From NCBI GenBank assembly GCA_024704765.1, contig JAKMXF010000111.1, forward strand, positions 62,001 to 126,000: a DNA stretch of 64,000 bases, in the 5' to 3' direction. The position numbers were made by a program, and so were the translations under genes. This document shows, in pieces, positions 22,901-36,196 of the stretch (position 1 is its first letter; each line of letters opens with the position of its first letter). This DNA comes from Oopsacas minuta. Its lineage: Eukaryota; Porifera; Hexactinellida; Lyssacinosida; Leucopsacidae. The notes beneath the pieces were generated by a model that was given only the letters and a program-made list of their open reading frames with translations, was not told the origin of the DNA and searched no databases.

Positions 22901-25304
22901 TGCAGATTGGGTATGAACTTTTTCACAACTTTTGGTGATTAATCATATTTTCACATATTTCTCTGTAAGATTCGATTAGATCCTTGAGTTTTGCTTTCAA
23001 CTAGTTGTCAGGTAAAGGCAACCTGACGTCACTGTCAAAGCCATTATTGTCTAACAATTATTCTGATTTTATTGAAGTGGAAATTGGTTACAAATGTTAC
23101 TCTAATCATGCTACATAAAACAATCTTGTCTTGTAACTGACTTTATCAACGAATTTACAAATAATGTAATAGAAATCTTATAATAATCTATGAATTTAAT
23201 CCATTTTCTTAGGCGCGATTATCAAAACATTTTCATACAAAATGACAAAACGTTTTGTAAGTTTCTGATTGAAATTGTTTATTGTTTGAATCATAGACCA
23301 CAACCTATCAATTTCCATATGCTAGTCATCACACCGATTTAACGGTTTATTGAAAAATATATTCAAGTGAGGATAATAGTTTCTTTGAAAAATATGACCC
23401 TAACATAAGTCAGCGTTTCCCGCAGTATTTTGGGATTGCGTGCGCCTCTATTGCTTATACATGTACTAAATCCTAGGCAGAGACTTTTCATTTTAACGCA
23501 GCTAGCTATTCTAACGCGTCATTCAGCGGGGAAAACTGCATTGAGTGGTTAATTAAAATAATTTTCAGGAATACGTCGGATTTTTAAGATTCGTAATACA
23601 AGCTATCGCTACAAATGCTGGTCAAATCGTTTATTCACATATCACACTATTACCATGCATAGGAACACCTTACATGCTCTACAAAGATTCTTGTAACCGT
23701 AAAAGTAACCAGCAGAATCTCGGTACAATAAAGAGCTCTAATCTGTGTACAGAGATTATAGAATATTCCAGTCCGGATGAAACAGCTGTTTGTAATCTAG
23801 CTTCTATAGCACTATCTCGATATGTAGAGAAGATTGCAGATGAGTATATATTCAATTTTAAAACATTACATCATGTCACTAAGGTTGTTATGATACTGCA
23901 TTTCATAAACATCCTTTGTAATTCAAAATTCATAATTTCCAGTGTTTCTAGGTAGCAACCCGTAATCTTAACAAGATAATCGACATAAACCATTACCCAG
24001 TCCCAGAAGCAAAGCGTTCTAATTTCAGACACAGACCTATAGGAATAGGAGTACAAGGATTAGCTGATACATTCATATTAATGAGAATGCCATTTGACTC
24101 GGAGACAGCACGTGCGTTAAACCGCGAAATATTCGAGACAATATACCATGGTGCTTTAGAAGCATCATGCGAACTCGCGAAAATTGACGGCTACTACGAA
24201 TCATACCCTGATTCACCTGTCAGTAAAGGAATCCTCCAATACGATTTCTGGGGCGTGCAACCTGGACCCCTTTGGGACTGGAAATCACTTAAGGAAGATA
24301 TCCATAAGCACGGAATAAGAAATAGTCTATTGGTAGCTCCAATGCCAACAGCTTCTACTGCCCAGATACTCGGTAATAACGAATCTATTGAGCCTTTTAC
24401 ATCGAATATTTATACACGAAGAGTTTTAGCTGGTGAGTTGAAATTCAGTTTTATTTTTTCGAAAAATTAGCCGATATTTTTCGATATTTACGAAATTGAT
24501 ATTCGTCAAACCTTGTTTTTTCACCGATTTTTGACTGAATTAGCCCGCTGTTAGTTGGGAACTTGTTTCAGTTCCACCGCCCGCATCAAGTTTACCTGTC
24601 GTGCATGAATATTGTCATTATCTCACGATTTTTTCAGTGAAACTCAACTGCACAATATACTTCTAACTAACAGGTTAATAGTAATCTCACAGACCAACTT
24701 GAAAATATTTCATGATAGTATCATTGAATTTTTCCATGAATTGGCCATTCTGTAGTATTATGTTAAGGTCATTAAATATTGAAATGCCATCCGCATGTAT
24801 AGATGTACATCATGTGAAACAGGGCCCTTATACAATTCAATTCTAGGAGAATTCCAAGTTATCAACAAACATCTACTTGCTGATTTAGTCGATCTTAACA
24901 TATGGAATGATCGAATAAAGAATCAACTAATTGCTGATAGAGGTTCAGTACAAAACATTAAACAAATCCCAGATTATTTAAAAGCATTATACCGTACAGT
25001 TTGGGAGATTCCACAACGTTCTATCATTGACATGGCAGCTGACAGATCCGCTTATATTTGCCAATCGCAATCACTGAATATTCACATGGCCGAGCCGAGC
25101 TTTTCTAAGTTGACAAGCATGCATTTTTACGGTTGGATGAAAGGCTTAAAATGCGGGATGTATTATTTACGAACACGGCCAGCTGCCGATGCGATACAGT
25201 TCACAGTTGATAAGCAGAACCTCAAAAGTCCCGTCGCAGTCAGCGAAGAGACGCCAGAGCATTCATGTCCCATGGAAGAAGGCTGTATGTCATGTAGTTC
25301 ATAA
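19908..25304 (+). CDS. RRM1: Ribonucleoside-diphosphate reductase large subunit
   Basis: Reduces ribonucleoside diphosphates to deoxy forms for DNA synthesis; partners the radical-bearing small subunit in the cytosol. Eight exons: 19908-20070, 20306-20497, 20815-21015, 21135-21462, 22358-22707, 23663-23883, 23952-24432, 24847-25304. They give 797 residues, against 792 in human. The N-terminal ATP-cone ([16 protein letters not shown]) is present. Catalytic features are intact: the cysteine in QLSSCFL, NLCTEI with its cysteine and glutamate, the second cysteine of the active-site pair in [22 protein letters not shown] and the C-terminal redox pair in EGCMSCSS. The exon 6 donor is read as ACTAAG|GTTGTT to match family spacing; a donor three bases later would add one residue. 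A 0.95-kb intron (22708-23662) contains a strong hairpin. Class Ia eukaryotic type, essentially certain. Confidence 0.98.
20506..20783. repeat. Adjacent family B and family D MITEs in RRM1 intron 2
   Basis: 20506-20664 is a family B element (AACATCCACAAACGGGGCC to TTTGTGGAGATTACACTGTA). It is followed immediately by a family D element (20664-20783, GAACCATGGATGGTGG to CATGGTTAAATATCTAATAG). Together they make up nearly the whole intron between exons 2 and 3. Confidence 0.75.
22844..22884. repeat. Strong 16-bp hairpin in RRM1 intron 5
   Basis: Left arm GCGGTCGATTGGGATG (22844-22859), loop of 8 nt, right arm CATCCCAATCGAACCGC (22868-22884) with one bulged A. No second copy was noticed in the window. 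It could be a small transposon remnant or a structured intronic RNA. Confidence 0.6.
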
Positions 25305-25820
25305 ACAAACAGTATTATGTTAGTAGGAAACTGTTGTTTATTTGTTGATTACCAAACTATGGTAGATTACATCTTTTGGTCATTAGGACGTATGAGTTAT
25401 ATGAAAGGTTATCAGGATATATTTGTTTCTTTGAACGATTGACCGGTGACCATATTAAGTGGTGGTCCAGGGAGAGAGGGCGAACAGGGGATTGGCCTCG
25501 ATTTTGCCAGATCCTCAGACCACCGCTGCCCATTTTATAATAAGGTTTTGCACCGGGCTATGCAAAATCCTGGGACCGCCCCTTCAGCCCTTTTACTAGA
25601 AAATATGACTACTGCATTAGAAATACACGATGAGCACTAAATATGTGAATAATGTAATACAAATTTTGCCACAAATGCTGTTAGCGTATTTGTGAAAATT
25701 TTCGAGATATAGTTTTTGCACACAAATTATGGATATTACCTTTACAGGAATTTTCATTCGCGAATATTTTTCCTGGATTTTTGTGTTATGGCATATATGC
25801 TTAATTATATTATTAGCACC
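25305..25820. other. Intergenic spacer, RRM1 to NOP10
   Basis: About 500 bp with no second gene supported. It should hold the RRM1 3' UTR and the NOP10 promoter. A GC-richer patch at about 25445-25580 is open for 64 codons but has no recognisable homology. Confidence 0.5.
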
Positions 25821-26018
25821 ATGTTCCTGATGTATTACATTGACATTGACACGAATCAACGTGTATACACACTAGCTAAAACAGATCCATACGATAAACC
25901 TACTCTATCAGCTCACCCAGCACGTTTCTCACCAGATGACAAATTCTCTAAGTATCGGATTAAGCTGAAGAAAAGATTTGGTATATTACTTACACAACAA
26001 CCTGCTCCTTGTTATTAG
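25821..26018 (+). CDS. NOP10: H/ACA snoRNP subunit NOP10
   Basis: Core protein of box H/ACA ribonucleoproteins (rRNA pseudouridylation and telomerase RNA stability). It works with dyskerin, GAR1 and NHP2 in nucleoli and Cajal bodies. A single exon of 65 residues (human 64). The start MFLMYYIDI is chosen because the family begins MFLxYY; the same frame is open further upstream but without homology. Diagnostic stretches: [10 protein letters not shown], the nearly invariant [12 protein letters not shown], then [14 protein letters not shown]. As in eukaryotic homologues, the zinc-binding cysteines of archaeal Nop10 are absent. A polyadenylation signal AATAAA lies near 26083. Confidence 0.97.
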   Translation: MFLMYYIDIDTNQRVYTLAKTDPYDKPTLSAHPARFSPDDKFSKYRIKLKKRFGILLTQQPAPCY

Positions 26019-26749
26019 CTCGGTAGGAACTATTGTATTGATTGATAGATTGATTTATGATAATTGTAATTCTTGAATTATAATAAATGGAAAAGGTGAG
26101 TTTTCATTCCAAACATTATTCAGTTTTTTCTCGGGATTATTCTAGACCCTAGGACAGCGGTTTCAACCTGGGGTCAATGGACCTTTTGGTGGTCGACAGA
26201 CGACAGCAGGGATCCACATAATTTGTTAAAATTGGTATAGGGGGTCCAGGGTGAAAATGTCTAGGGCGAATGTCGACTCAGTGACTACCAAAACTTTTTC
26301 CTAGAAATTTATTTTATATAAAATGCCAACCTCATCTCACTCCATAATTAGTATCATAATCATTTGGCATATATACGTAATTAACCGCCTGTTTATCAGA
26401 TATTTTAGCGATATCATCGTGAGTTTCGGTTTTCTTGTCTATTAATAGTAAATTATAACACTTGTTTCTGACGTATGTCTACTCCACATTACACGAAAGT
26501 ACACGATGCAAATGTGTTGCATACAATATTCTGATAACCACGTGCACTTGAATGGACAATTTAAAATACAGATATATACGATGAATACAACAAATTTGCA
26601 TGAGCTTAACACATTCCATTCGTCATCCTTTGTATTTAATATGAGGAAAACATTTGCACCAGAACCAACAAATTCCAATACACCAAAGCAGCAACCAAAG
26701 CTATTAGTTGTAATTTCACGAATTAATACAGTTTATTCCTGACCCTCGG

Positions 26750-26868
26750 CCTCGGTTCCCAATCTATTTCTCCCATGGACGCTATATAAAATTGAGATCC
26801 TGTGAATCCCCGCTATAGTCAGTGGACAACCAAGAGGCCAATAGAAACCAGTTTGGGAACCCCTGTCC
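26750..26868. repeat. hAT-like MITE (family C)
   Basis: CGGTTCCCAATCTATTTCTCCC at the left and CCAGTTTGGGAACCCCTG at the right are inverted. Internal GAGATCCTGTGAATCCCC and GTGGACAACCAAGAGGCC match other family C copies. A second copy, reading CAGCGGTTTCAACCTGGGG, lies at 26155-26262. Confidence 0.7.
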
Positions 26869-27811
26869 TAGACAATAAAGTACCCCTATATAATTAGAAA
26901 TAGAAAATACAGAGTCAGAAATTGTGTTCAATATGTTCTCATAATTTTGATCTTGTGTGTATACATCAATTCCATAAAAATCGTAGCGTAATGAAGTCAA
27001 ATGCTACTCAAAATCTGCTCTACATTATCTGTCAAAACTCGTGCTTCCAGTAAATGCTAACATTATAATCATGTGTTCAGTCTAGACCACATTTACATAA
27101 TAGAGCATTTATACATGAATTGTGAATCCCGTAAAGAATTCAATTGATATACCTTTTAATAATGCATTACGGGTCACGCAGAGCTTATGGAATTGAAAAA
27201 AGATCAGTCATGGCCGGCTAGGCTCGTATGATTATCATGACGTCATCGAGTTACTACGCTACAGTACAAAGTAGTATAAAAGCAATAGAAACTGTATTTT
27301 TTTGAATTTTTACGTGATTGACAGATTATTTTTGATATATTGAGGAGTATAACAGGTAAATATTTATCAAATTACTTATGGGTCATTCAAACATTACGTC
27401 ACGCTAATAATAAGCAAAAAATATCGATAAAACTTGTGGATTTTCGCAATATTTCTTCATAATTTCTCCTGTAAATTTTCAATGACTCTTTGCATTTTCG
27501 GAGATTCCAATTTACTTCAAGAATGTTCTGTATTTCAATATGAGTTATGGGATTGGTGTATTAGTTTCTAAGCCATCCTCCAAGGCGGACGTAATATCAA
27601 TTACAAAATATCTCTTACATTAAAATGACCTGACTTTGTTTCCCAGTTGTTTACTGTTCCAGCAAATTTGAGCAAGTAAGACCTTCTATCAAATTTCAAT
27701 TATTAGCTTCATACATTATCGATTTCAAATCAACATACGTACGTAAGTTGTTTGCAGTATAATTACTTACAGTCTTGGATCATTATTTTGGACCAATCAC
27801 CCTCTAAACAA

Positions 27812-27943
27812 CCGTTCCCAACACCGACCCCTTAGGAGTCCACAGGATCTCAATATTTGTATTGTAATTCGTGGGAGGGTCCACAGAATGTGTTAAAATT
27901 GGTAGAAGGGGTCCATGAGTGAAAAAGGTTGGAAGTCGCTGTT
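27812..27943. repeat. hAT-like MITE (family C), reverse orientation
   Basis: ACCGTTCCCAACACCGACCCC at the left; GTGAAAAAGGTTGGAAGTCGCTG at the right. Carries the internal GGGTCCACAGAATGTGTT and AAAATTGGTA blocks. Confidence 0.7.
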
Positions 27944-28330
27944 CTAAAAGTTAGCGGATTGCGGAGTGATTCGATCGAATTTTTAATTGTAGGAAGCGTC
28001 ATATTTTCGCATAATCCTATCCAAATCCATTCCAAGATTACCATCTCATCTCTAACGAATTGCGATATTCGTTGTTGCTTGTTCATGGTGATTGCATTAC
28101 ACAATAGTTATTTGCCTCGAAACCTAATTACTTCCTTCACAACGGTTGAGTAGTAAAAGAATGTGTAGATTATAAGTATAGGGAGTAATATCGTTCGTAG
28201 TCTATGGTTTATAATGCATTATTATGCACTGAATTATAATGGAAGAGAATTAGAATTGGAATCTCTATAAATAGATGGAGAGCTAATTTTCCATAATATT
28301 ATGTGGAAAACGTATTGCGCTCCGTTTTAA

Positions 28331-28588
28331 TACAATCAACTCCTGTTACATCGAAATCTAAAATTGTACGAATATTGTCCCCCAAACTGTCGAAGTGACA
28401 TATATCCCATCGCTTTTATGAAGTAGTTATCTCGCTAACTTGAGCTTCGATACACAGTCAAACCCGGGACCGTCATAATTACTTCGACATACCAATGAAA
28501 TCTGTGTCACTTTGACGGTTTGTGACAATATTTATACAATTCAGACTTCTATATATGCGGGTATTTCAATATGATGGGAGTTGACTGT
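28331..28588. repeat. Two adjacent family A MITEs
   Basis: 28331-28450 runs TACAATCAACTCCTGTTAC to CTTGAGCTTCGA. 28451-28588 begins TACACAGTCAAACCCGGG and ends TGATGGGAGTTGACTGTC. They are in opposite orientation, head to head around GAGCTTCGATACACAG. They end 330 bp upstream of the GCN2 start codon. Confidence 0.7.
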
Positions 28589-28918
28589 CTTATAAATAAT
28601 TCGAACAATTCTATCAAATTTGGGATTACACCTTATGCGAAAAGTTATGCATGTTCCTCAAAAGGATTTTGCTGCGACATCTACGTATGTAATCATAGAA
28701 ATCATTTATTAGAGTTCTACGCGGTTTATTTTTAACTATTTATAGTCCCGCTCATTTACAATTTTACGACTTTTCTATATGAACTTAGACTGCAAGCTAA
28801 AACCGAATACACTTCCCTCATTATAAAACACCAAAAGTTTGATTACAATTTTAATGAACGTTCGTCTTCAAGCAACAAAAAAGCCTCAATTCAAAGCTTC
28901 CAAGGCAGTCAAACTTCA

Positions 28919-31900
28919 ATGTCAATTCAACCAACAAATAACTCACAAGAAAATATTATTGTCGAAATCGAAACTTTGAAATCAATTTATCCAACTTTTG
29001 AGGAAATTACCGAAGAAAACGAATTGAAATGTGTAAAATTACAGATTAGACTTTTCCCCAGACAAACACAAACTTCATTTATCGCGAAATCTGACGATGT
29101 AAATGCCTTGACAGTCTTCGAAATTCCACGCGACTTCCCTATACACCCGGTCAAAGTATACTTTGAAGAATTCGCTAAATTACCCTGGGAGAAAACCGAG
29201 ACTCTGCGAAAGAAAATCGTGGAATTTTCTACTCGAAAAATACAGGAATCAACCGTAATATCAGTATCTGTTTATGTATTACAAATCGCGACGGAAATCG
29301 AGGAAGGCTTGTACCATGCGAAACATAGCAAACTCAATATTTGGACTGAAAACCGTTTTGAGAAAAACACAAACGGAAAATTGGAATTTATCAACGGAAT
29401 TGATCAAGCATCACGAAATGATACCCCGAAACCTGTCGATTCGCGGTTATTATCACGTACCCACGAGATTGTACAGGTGAAAATGAAACAGCAAGGATGG
29501 TCACGATATCTAGCACGTACTGAACAGGGGGATCTCCGCATAATTGACAATTTCATTATTGATTTGGAGAATAATCTAGAACAACAAAAAGGTAAACATT
29601 TATGTTTTCATAAGTATAAGTAAAGATAATTAACCGTATTTATACGAAATTTGCTAGGTTTCACTTGATTTGAAGCAATTCTTTTAATGGATAATAATTC
29701 TAATGAAAGTTTAGAGATTCCTAATACGCATTCTGGTTTATATCTAACGAATTATTTACAAACTTTACGCATTTTGAAAAGATGCTGTATTAGATGCTTA
29801 ATCATACGCAAAACGGGCTAATATCGATGCAGTTTCTGGATTTGAAATTCGGTGGGACCCGTAGACCCATAAAACAGTAATTTCAATTTTGGTTTATTTG
29901 TTAAAATCAGTTGGAAATTGTCATAAACCGTCCCAGGGGTGTATTGGATCAAGTGCGGTGTGCTAAGCGGCTGAACGAATAAATATTCGAAAATTCACAC
30001 AACTATTCCAAATCTATAAATTTAACTCATTCATTCTTATAGGCAAAATCCACCAACCTTTTGACCCTGAGATATTTCGACAACCACTCCAACGATTGAA
30101 AGAAAACCAATTTCGCGTTCTCAAGAACCTCTCACACGAAAACATATGTAGCTACACTGATTTCCAGTTTCAATGTACTTCCACACAATTACGTATAGAA
30201 TGGATTAGAGTTTACAATGAAGCCATTTACCTTTGTGATCTAGTTGGTAGAAGTGACGAGTATCAGCTGTTGAACTTGAATCTGCTTCCATTCCAATTGC
30301 ACAAGATCGTAACTGGGTTACATGAACTACATGAGTGTGAATTATACCATGGTAACCTTTCGCTATCTACGTTATGTCTTGATCAAAGTGGAGGAATAAT
30401 TCTATTGGATTATTTCTTACCATCTGCAGTTTTTCACGAGTTAACTAACGCAGGACTATCTACATTCGATTCTTACCCATTCGCGAAAAACACACAAACA
30501 AAATACGAGGATTTAAACGTGTTAGGTTGCTTGACAGCTAAAATATTCCAAAACAAACATGAACTCTCAAAAGATTTTGATGAAAACTCAACTATAGAAA
30601 ACTGTCCATTACCATTAGTTCGTTTCATCCGTAAATGTCTACAAGCACGTGGCGAATACGTTAACACATGCGGGATATTGAAGCTATTTTTCCAAGCTCG
30701 TAATACTCCAACTTGTTTATACGATATGCATGGTAATACGTCTAGTCCTAGAGCTTATACTAATGGATACGGTGATTCTGCTTCATCTGGACAATGTGAT
30801 GGGAGATCTAGGTTTTCTAGTGATGTCTATTCTGGGCTATCAAGGCTAGTAGGTGAGTATATACGTAGATACTATTATTGTAATAATAATAATAATACAG
30901 TGGATACCAGATATAAACGCGGTTTTCATAATTCCTGTGTATTTATGCAGGTTATAAGAACATGTTTGAAAGGCATTGAACGAGGATTGAGAATCCGTTA
31001 TTCGTATGTATTTACTAGAATATTTTCCAGGTGATTTCAAGGATCTCGGAGAAATAGGGAAGGGAGGATACGGTAGAGTTATAAAAGCTCTCCACAAGAT
31101 AGACCAGAGAATATATGCTATTAAAGTTATCAAACTTCCTCCAAACAGTGAGCATAATAATCTACGTCAAGCTTGTAAGCGAGAAGTCAAGATGCTGTCA
31201 CAATTAGATCATGAAAATGTCGTCAGGTAACGCTGTCCTGAACTTTATCTTAATTTGTAAGAACTTTGAAGTTTGGAAATTTATTGTTAGAAAGGAGAAT
31301 AATTTGATGTGAGTTTTGTCCAATTGCATTATGCGTTTCATCTGAAAAGTGTACCTCCTCCACAAACCAGGTCGACGAAAAATGCTATCCCGTTTCCTCG
31401 TTTGTTGTTAGTCATTTGTATATTGTATAGCTAAGAATTCCCTCTATTTATTTTCACTCTGTTTCCAAAAGTTTTACTATCATCATTCCCATAGATACTA
31501 TCAAGCTTGGTTTGACGTTGATTCATCTTATGACGAAACAGAGAGCGAATCAGAGAGTGAATCAGGTTCTAATGAATCTAACAGATCGTCTGAACTCTTC
31601 ACTTCTCGCGATTTCTCACAGCGACATAGAAATCGTAGATTAACCCCAATAACAACACGTAATGATAACAATACAGCATCTAGTGATGTAGTTAGTTTCA
31701 GAGATGGAGTTAGTAGTGAGCATTCTAATACTTTACCAGTCATCAATTCTAAATCTCTTATCTTGAGTAAGTTCGATTTAGTAATAATTATTTATCATAT
31801 GATGTGTCCACTAAGTTCATGCCACAGACCCGAAGGCTATAGTTCATGTATAGATCTTGGCTTTGGTATGAAAATTTGAATTATTGAGAAGAACATGAAA

Positions 31901-34900
31901 TGAACCATGGATTGGCATTGACTTTTAAGTTTCGTATCAAATTTCTACTTACGATATATCAAGTACTTGGTATGGACCATGAACTTTGGCATGTACGTAC
32001 TTTTGACTTTCAGCAAGAACTAGGCACAATAATGGCGTGCATTTTGGAAATCACAAAATATTTAGTTTTGGCATGAAGATGGCTTGAAAATGGAATATAC
32101 ATGGCCTTACTAATGTATCCAGTATTTATCTGTTATAATATTATAGCTAGACGTGGCAGTAGTCTAGCATCAAGATGTCTAGTAGATGTAAGTATAGAAG
32201 AGAGTGTAGTAGAAGAGAAGAGAGATAGGAGTTCATCTCACAGTGAGCCTACTGAGAGCTCTGAAGATGAACAGTACTATAGTAATCCTGTTAACAACAT
32301 ATTGTGTCTTCAGGTATGAGTATGTTATATAGGATATAAGTACAGTGGAAACTCGTTAATAGTATAGCTCTTGAAATATATGTACTCTGACGGTTAGGGA
32401 CCATATTTATACAATTCGATATATCCGTGTTAGATATGACAGCAGTTTACTGTATTTCTTTTAGATGGAATATTGTGAGAGCGACACGATAGAACAACTA
32501 ATCTCAGAAAACCTCTACCAAAAGGAAGAAGAAGTTTTGAGACTATTCAGAGAAATGATGGAAGGTCTAAACTACATTCACAATAAGAATCTCATACACA
32601 GAGACTTGAAGCCAGCGAATATTTTCGTAGATTCAGAGAAACATGTGAAAATCGGTGATTTCGGTCTTGCTATGAGTGTTGGTGTTGAGTCTAATGGTAT
32701 TAACTGTGTAGCAGGGACAATGCATTATCTTGCACCAGAATTGCTCAAAGGTGAGTTTGCTATCTTCCATAAATAGGAGGTCTAGGAATTCGCTCAATTT
32801 ATTTTTCACTCCGTTTCCACAGCCCCGTTTTGAGATTTTTGGAGGTTACACTCTGTATAATTGTATACAGTATTGGACCATGGATTCTAGTGTATTTGCC
32901 ATATGAAAGTATAGTGCGGAGTATTTGTATTATTTCTAATCTCTAATTGATTCTCCTGAGAAATTGCCAAATTTTGCGTAAACACAAATGAGCAGGAGTG
33001 ACCAGTTTTCATTTGACCTCTGAACTCACAGGGTGGATTCAATTATGTTGAATTCTAAAATTTCCATTTTAACGCTCAAAAATAGCGATACGGAAATTGT
33101 ATTTTTCGCAGTTATTTCTCCATTTATACTACAATTTCTAGGTAAGGTAAAATACACCCAGAAGGTAGATATATACAGTATTGGCTTAATATTCTTTGAA
33201 ATGAATTGTCCACCTTTCGGTACGATATCCGAGAAAATCAACGTATTTTCACAATTAAAAGAAAAGATATACCCCAAAGATTTTCAATACAGTATAACAG
33301 ATCTCCCGTGTCAGATAATAACGCAAATGTTGTCACGTGATCCAAACAAACGTCCGGCTGCGAAAGAAATAATCATGAAGTTGCCCCCGAAACTTGCCGA
33401 CGCTTCGTTCCAAGAGGCCTTGAGGAAAGTTCTAGAAAAACCTGATTCAACACGTTTCCGTAATGTCTTAAATACAATTTTCACTCAAAAATCGCTAGTC
33501 GAGTCCAAAATGAATATTCCCTCAAATATGGAGGCTGCACAAACAATGTACGATTCGTTCGTCTCAAAACATTCAATTTTCGATCGAATTTACGAATTAA
33601 TGGCTAAACACGGTGCAATACAAATCGACCTACCGAATTTCTATAACCGTAGTCTGATACAGCGGCCAGTTTTTGAAGCAATACACATGCTGTCCGACCA
33701 AGGCAGCGTTCTTTCTATGCCCTTTGACCTCAGAGTGCCTTTCACCGCGTTCATCGCTAGAAACAACATTGAACACGATATGAAAACATTTTGCATTGGA
33801 AAAATATATCGACAGAATAATTTTGATGCAACTACAGTCAACAGTGTAATGTCAACGAATACGAATTTCTCGCTAGCTCCACAAGGACCTGAAGAACGCT
33901 TTGAAATGATTTGTGACATTATTTCACCACCCACTTATAATTGTCTCGTTGAAGCTGAAATACTATTAGTAACCATGGATATTCTTCTAACTTTTGAGGC
34001 TTTCAATAACGATTCATTTTGTATTTATTTGAGTCATTCTAAGCTGCTAGACGCTCTACTCGAGCAGTATGAAATGAACGAATCAGAACGGCGGAATATT
34101 TTACAGATTTTATTGAAACACGGGCCATCTTCGTCGCCGATTACAAAACGAAAAAATTCAGCCAAAGGTTTCACAAAACTCAAAGATTTATGCCAGGCTT
34201 ACACACATGGTAGTGGTTTATGCCGTAGTTTGGTGCGAAATTATGAAATGTCAACTTTCGAGCAAGAATTTTTGAAGGAAAATCCAAACTTAAAAGATAA
34301 TCTGAATTTCCAAACTGCACTAAAAGATATCAAACTGCTTCTCAAACACTTGAAAGGTATTCCAAACCAATTTTCTCTCTCGATTTCACCTGGAGTCATA
34401 AACTATTTGAACACGGAAGGCCTTCTTTTCCAAGTTTCCCTCACTTCCAATTCTGAAAGTACAAATTCAAGTTATCCTTGTAATGATGATATTCTCCTCG
34501 CGACTGGAATGATGCATCAGAATTTAATCGCGAAATTTCGCAACTCGAAACAGTACCCAAAGCACGCTTTTGGTGTACGTATTGATCTTCAAGAGTGTAT
34601 TGATCGCGAAAAGAATATAGTTTCGCAGACAAATTTCGATTGCGTAGTTGTCCCATTCGATTCCGATTCAAATACAATTTCTGATTCTTTCTCGATCGTT
34701 AAAGATCTTTGGAAAAGGCAAAAGCTTCGATGTGAAGTGTTGAAATACGCAGAATATGAAAATAAATCCGATCGTTTCTGGGAAAAAGATAGAATACCTT
34801 TGATAATTTGTGTTGAAAACCGACGAGGATCGAAGAAAAGTCGCTTAAAATTGAAAATGTTTGATTTGAAAGAAAGCAAATTTATTGAATACGAAGTTTT

Positions 34901-35327
34901 ACAGGAAAATATCTGCGATGAAGTAACGAAATTTTTCGAAAAACACGAAAAGTCGCGACTCAATCTTCCTCAAAACAGAATTCAATTTCAAGTAATTTCG
35001 AATAAAAGAAGCGTAATTGGCTTGGAAGAACAGACAGTCGAAAAGTTGAAAACAGTCACACAAAAGTTCGAAAATTTCGACACAATCCATATAATCGCGA
35101 CAGATTTGGACACGAAAGCTTTGCTTGGATTTATCTACGATTTACACATGAAAACGGAATCCGCGAAATTAACATGTTTGGGTAATGACAATCGCCAAAA
35201 TCGAATCATCAATGAAATGAAGAAGTTTATCGACAATATTTCAAAGAATCAAACAACCACAAAACGGTTACTAATCCTCTACAGTTTGACCGATGAAAAA
35301 CACCACATAATCGACTGTCTCAATTAA
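28919..35327 (+). CDS. EIF2AK4: eIF2-alpha kinase GCN2
   Basis: Cytosolic stress kinase that senses uncharged tRNA or stalled ribosomes and phosphorylates eIF2-alpha. Seven exons: 28919-29591, 30043-30852, 31031-31226, 31495-31766, 32147-32313, 32465-32750, 33142-35327. They give 1529 residues (human 1649). Order: RWD domain (about 10-125; binds GCN1), pseudokinase (about 235-460), kinase (from about 495: GKGGYGRV, YAIKVIKL, HRDLKPANI, DFG, LAPELL), HisRS-like domain (about 930-1310), C-terminal domain. Exons 4 and 5 encode the acidic, serine-rich kinase insert (about 150 residues) that ends before ILCLQMEYCE, as in other GCN2 proteins. Catalytic residues are intact. The last exon is unusually long (2.2 kb) and holds the whole HisRS-like half. 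The start is the first ATG before the RWD. Confidence 0.97.
31350..31490. repeat. Family B MITE fragment in GCN2 intron 3
   Basis: GTACCTCCTCCACAAACC at the left; interior GAATTCCCTCTATTTATTTTCAC and GTTTCC blocks (given separately) match other copies. The right terminus is lost. It abuts the exon 4 acceptor at 31494. A related fragment sits at 32770-32862 in intron 6. Confidence 0.5.
32340..32458. repeat. Family A/I hybrid MITE in GCN2 intron 5
   Basis: Begins TACAGTGGAAACTCGTTAAT (Tigger-like family I end) and ends ATATGACAGCAGTTTACTGTA, with the family A block GACGGTTAGGGACCATATTTA. It ends within 10 bp of the exon 6 acceptor (32464), so element sequence supplies part of the 3' splice site region. 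Confidence 0.55.
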
Positions 35328-36196
35328 ATATTCATAATTTCACACCTACCCCCTTCACTGATATAAAAAACAGAAACTATAAAAATCCTCACAAAATATA
35401 AAAATACGAAAAAAGGCAGCTACAATAAACATTGTCACTTTGTGCAAAATACGGTATTTTTTTATAATAGAATTAATACTACAGCTACAATAAAATACGA
35501 AAAATCTTTCAAAAGCTTTCTATTCTCCCTTCCCTCTTCCCCCTTCATAAACCTCCTTTTGATCAATATTCACTCCCTGCCGTATTTTTATTTTTCTCAC
35601 TTTAACTATTATTCTGTTGTTAAGCGTTTATTATAATTCCGGCAGTCTGTATTCATTATTTGATCCAATAATCTGTTTAATAATTGGATTTGTATTGTAC
35701 ATGTTTTGACTATTGTTTAATGGTAACTTGTCGAATGATCAATTAAAATCAATATATTTGCAATAAAAAGGTTAGAGGTTTGGGTATTCTATTTATCCAT
35801 AGTATATCTCCAACAACTTTAGGAGTATCTCTGTGGAACAAAATGCGAAAATTGATAGTGTATACGGCGCAAAAACGTTGGGCAAGTTGGATTTAGTGGT
35901 GAATTGAACTATCCTAATTTCCCCGAAATTTTTAGTCGAGAAATATCAAAAAGTAGTAAATTACGTTTTCACGGTGTTTAGGAAAGAGCCAATAGGTGAA
36001 TTCTTCATTATAAAATGTACAAATTTCGATGTTAATTGTACTGCTAGATTTCGAATGTACGGACCTTGCACATCGTCCATGCCCCGCTAGACCTCATTAC
36101 AACAGATAAAATATCTCATCAAACGTACAAGATATAATTGCAAGACAAACTACAATAAGAAACCTGAATAAACAATAATATAAGAGAAACACCAAA
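35328..36196. other. Intergenic between convergent GCN2 and CERT-like genes
   Basis: About 870 bp containing both 3' UTRs. No gene or MITE recognised. Very AT-rich, with short pyrimidine-rich stretches around 35515-35545. Confidence 0.55.

Larger units (their letters stand above)
26019..28918. other. Intergenic 2.9 kb, repeat-rich
   Basis: No gene supported. Family C elements lie at about 26155-26262, 26750-26868 and 27812-27943; two family A elements lie side by side at 28331-28588. Small open frames at 26442-26742 and 27850-28153 are overlapping, lack homology and partly coincide with repeats. Confidence 0.55.
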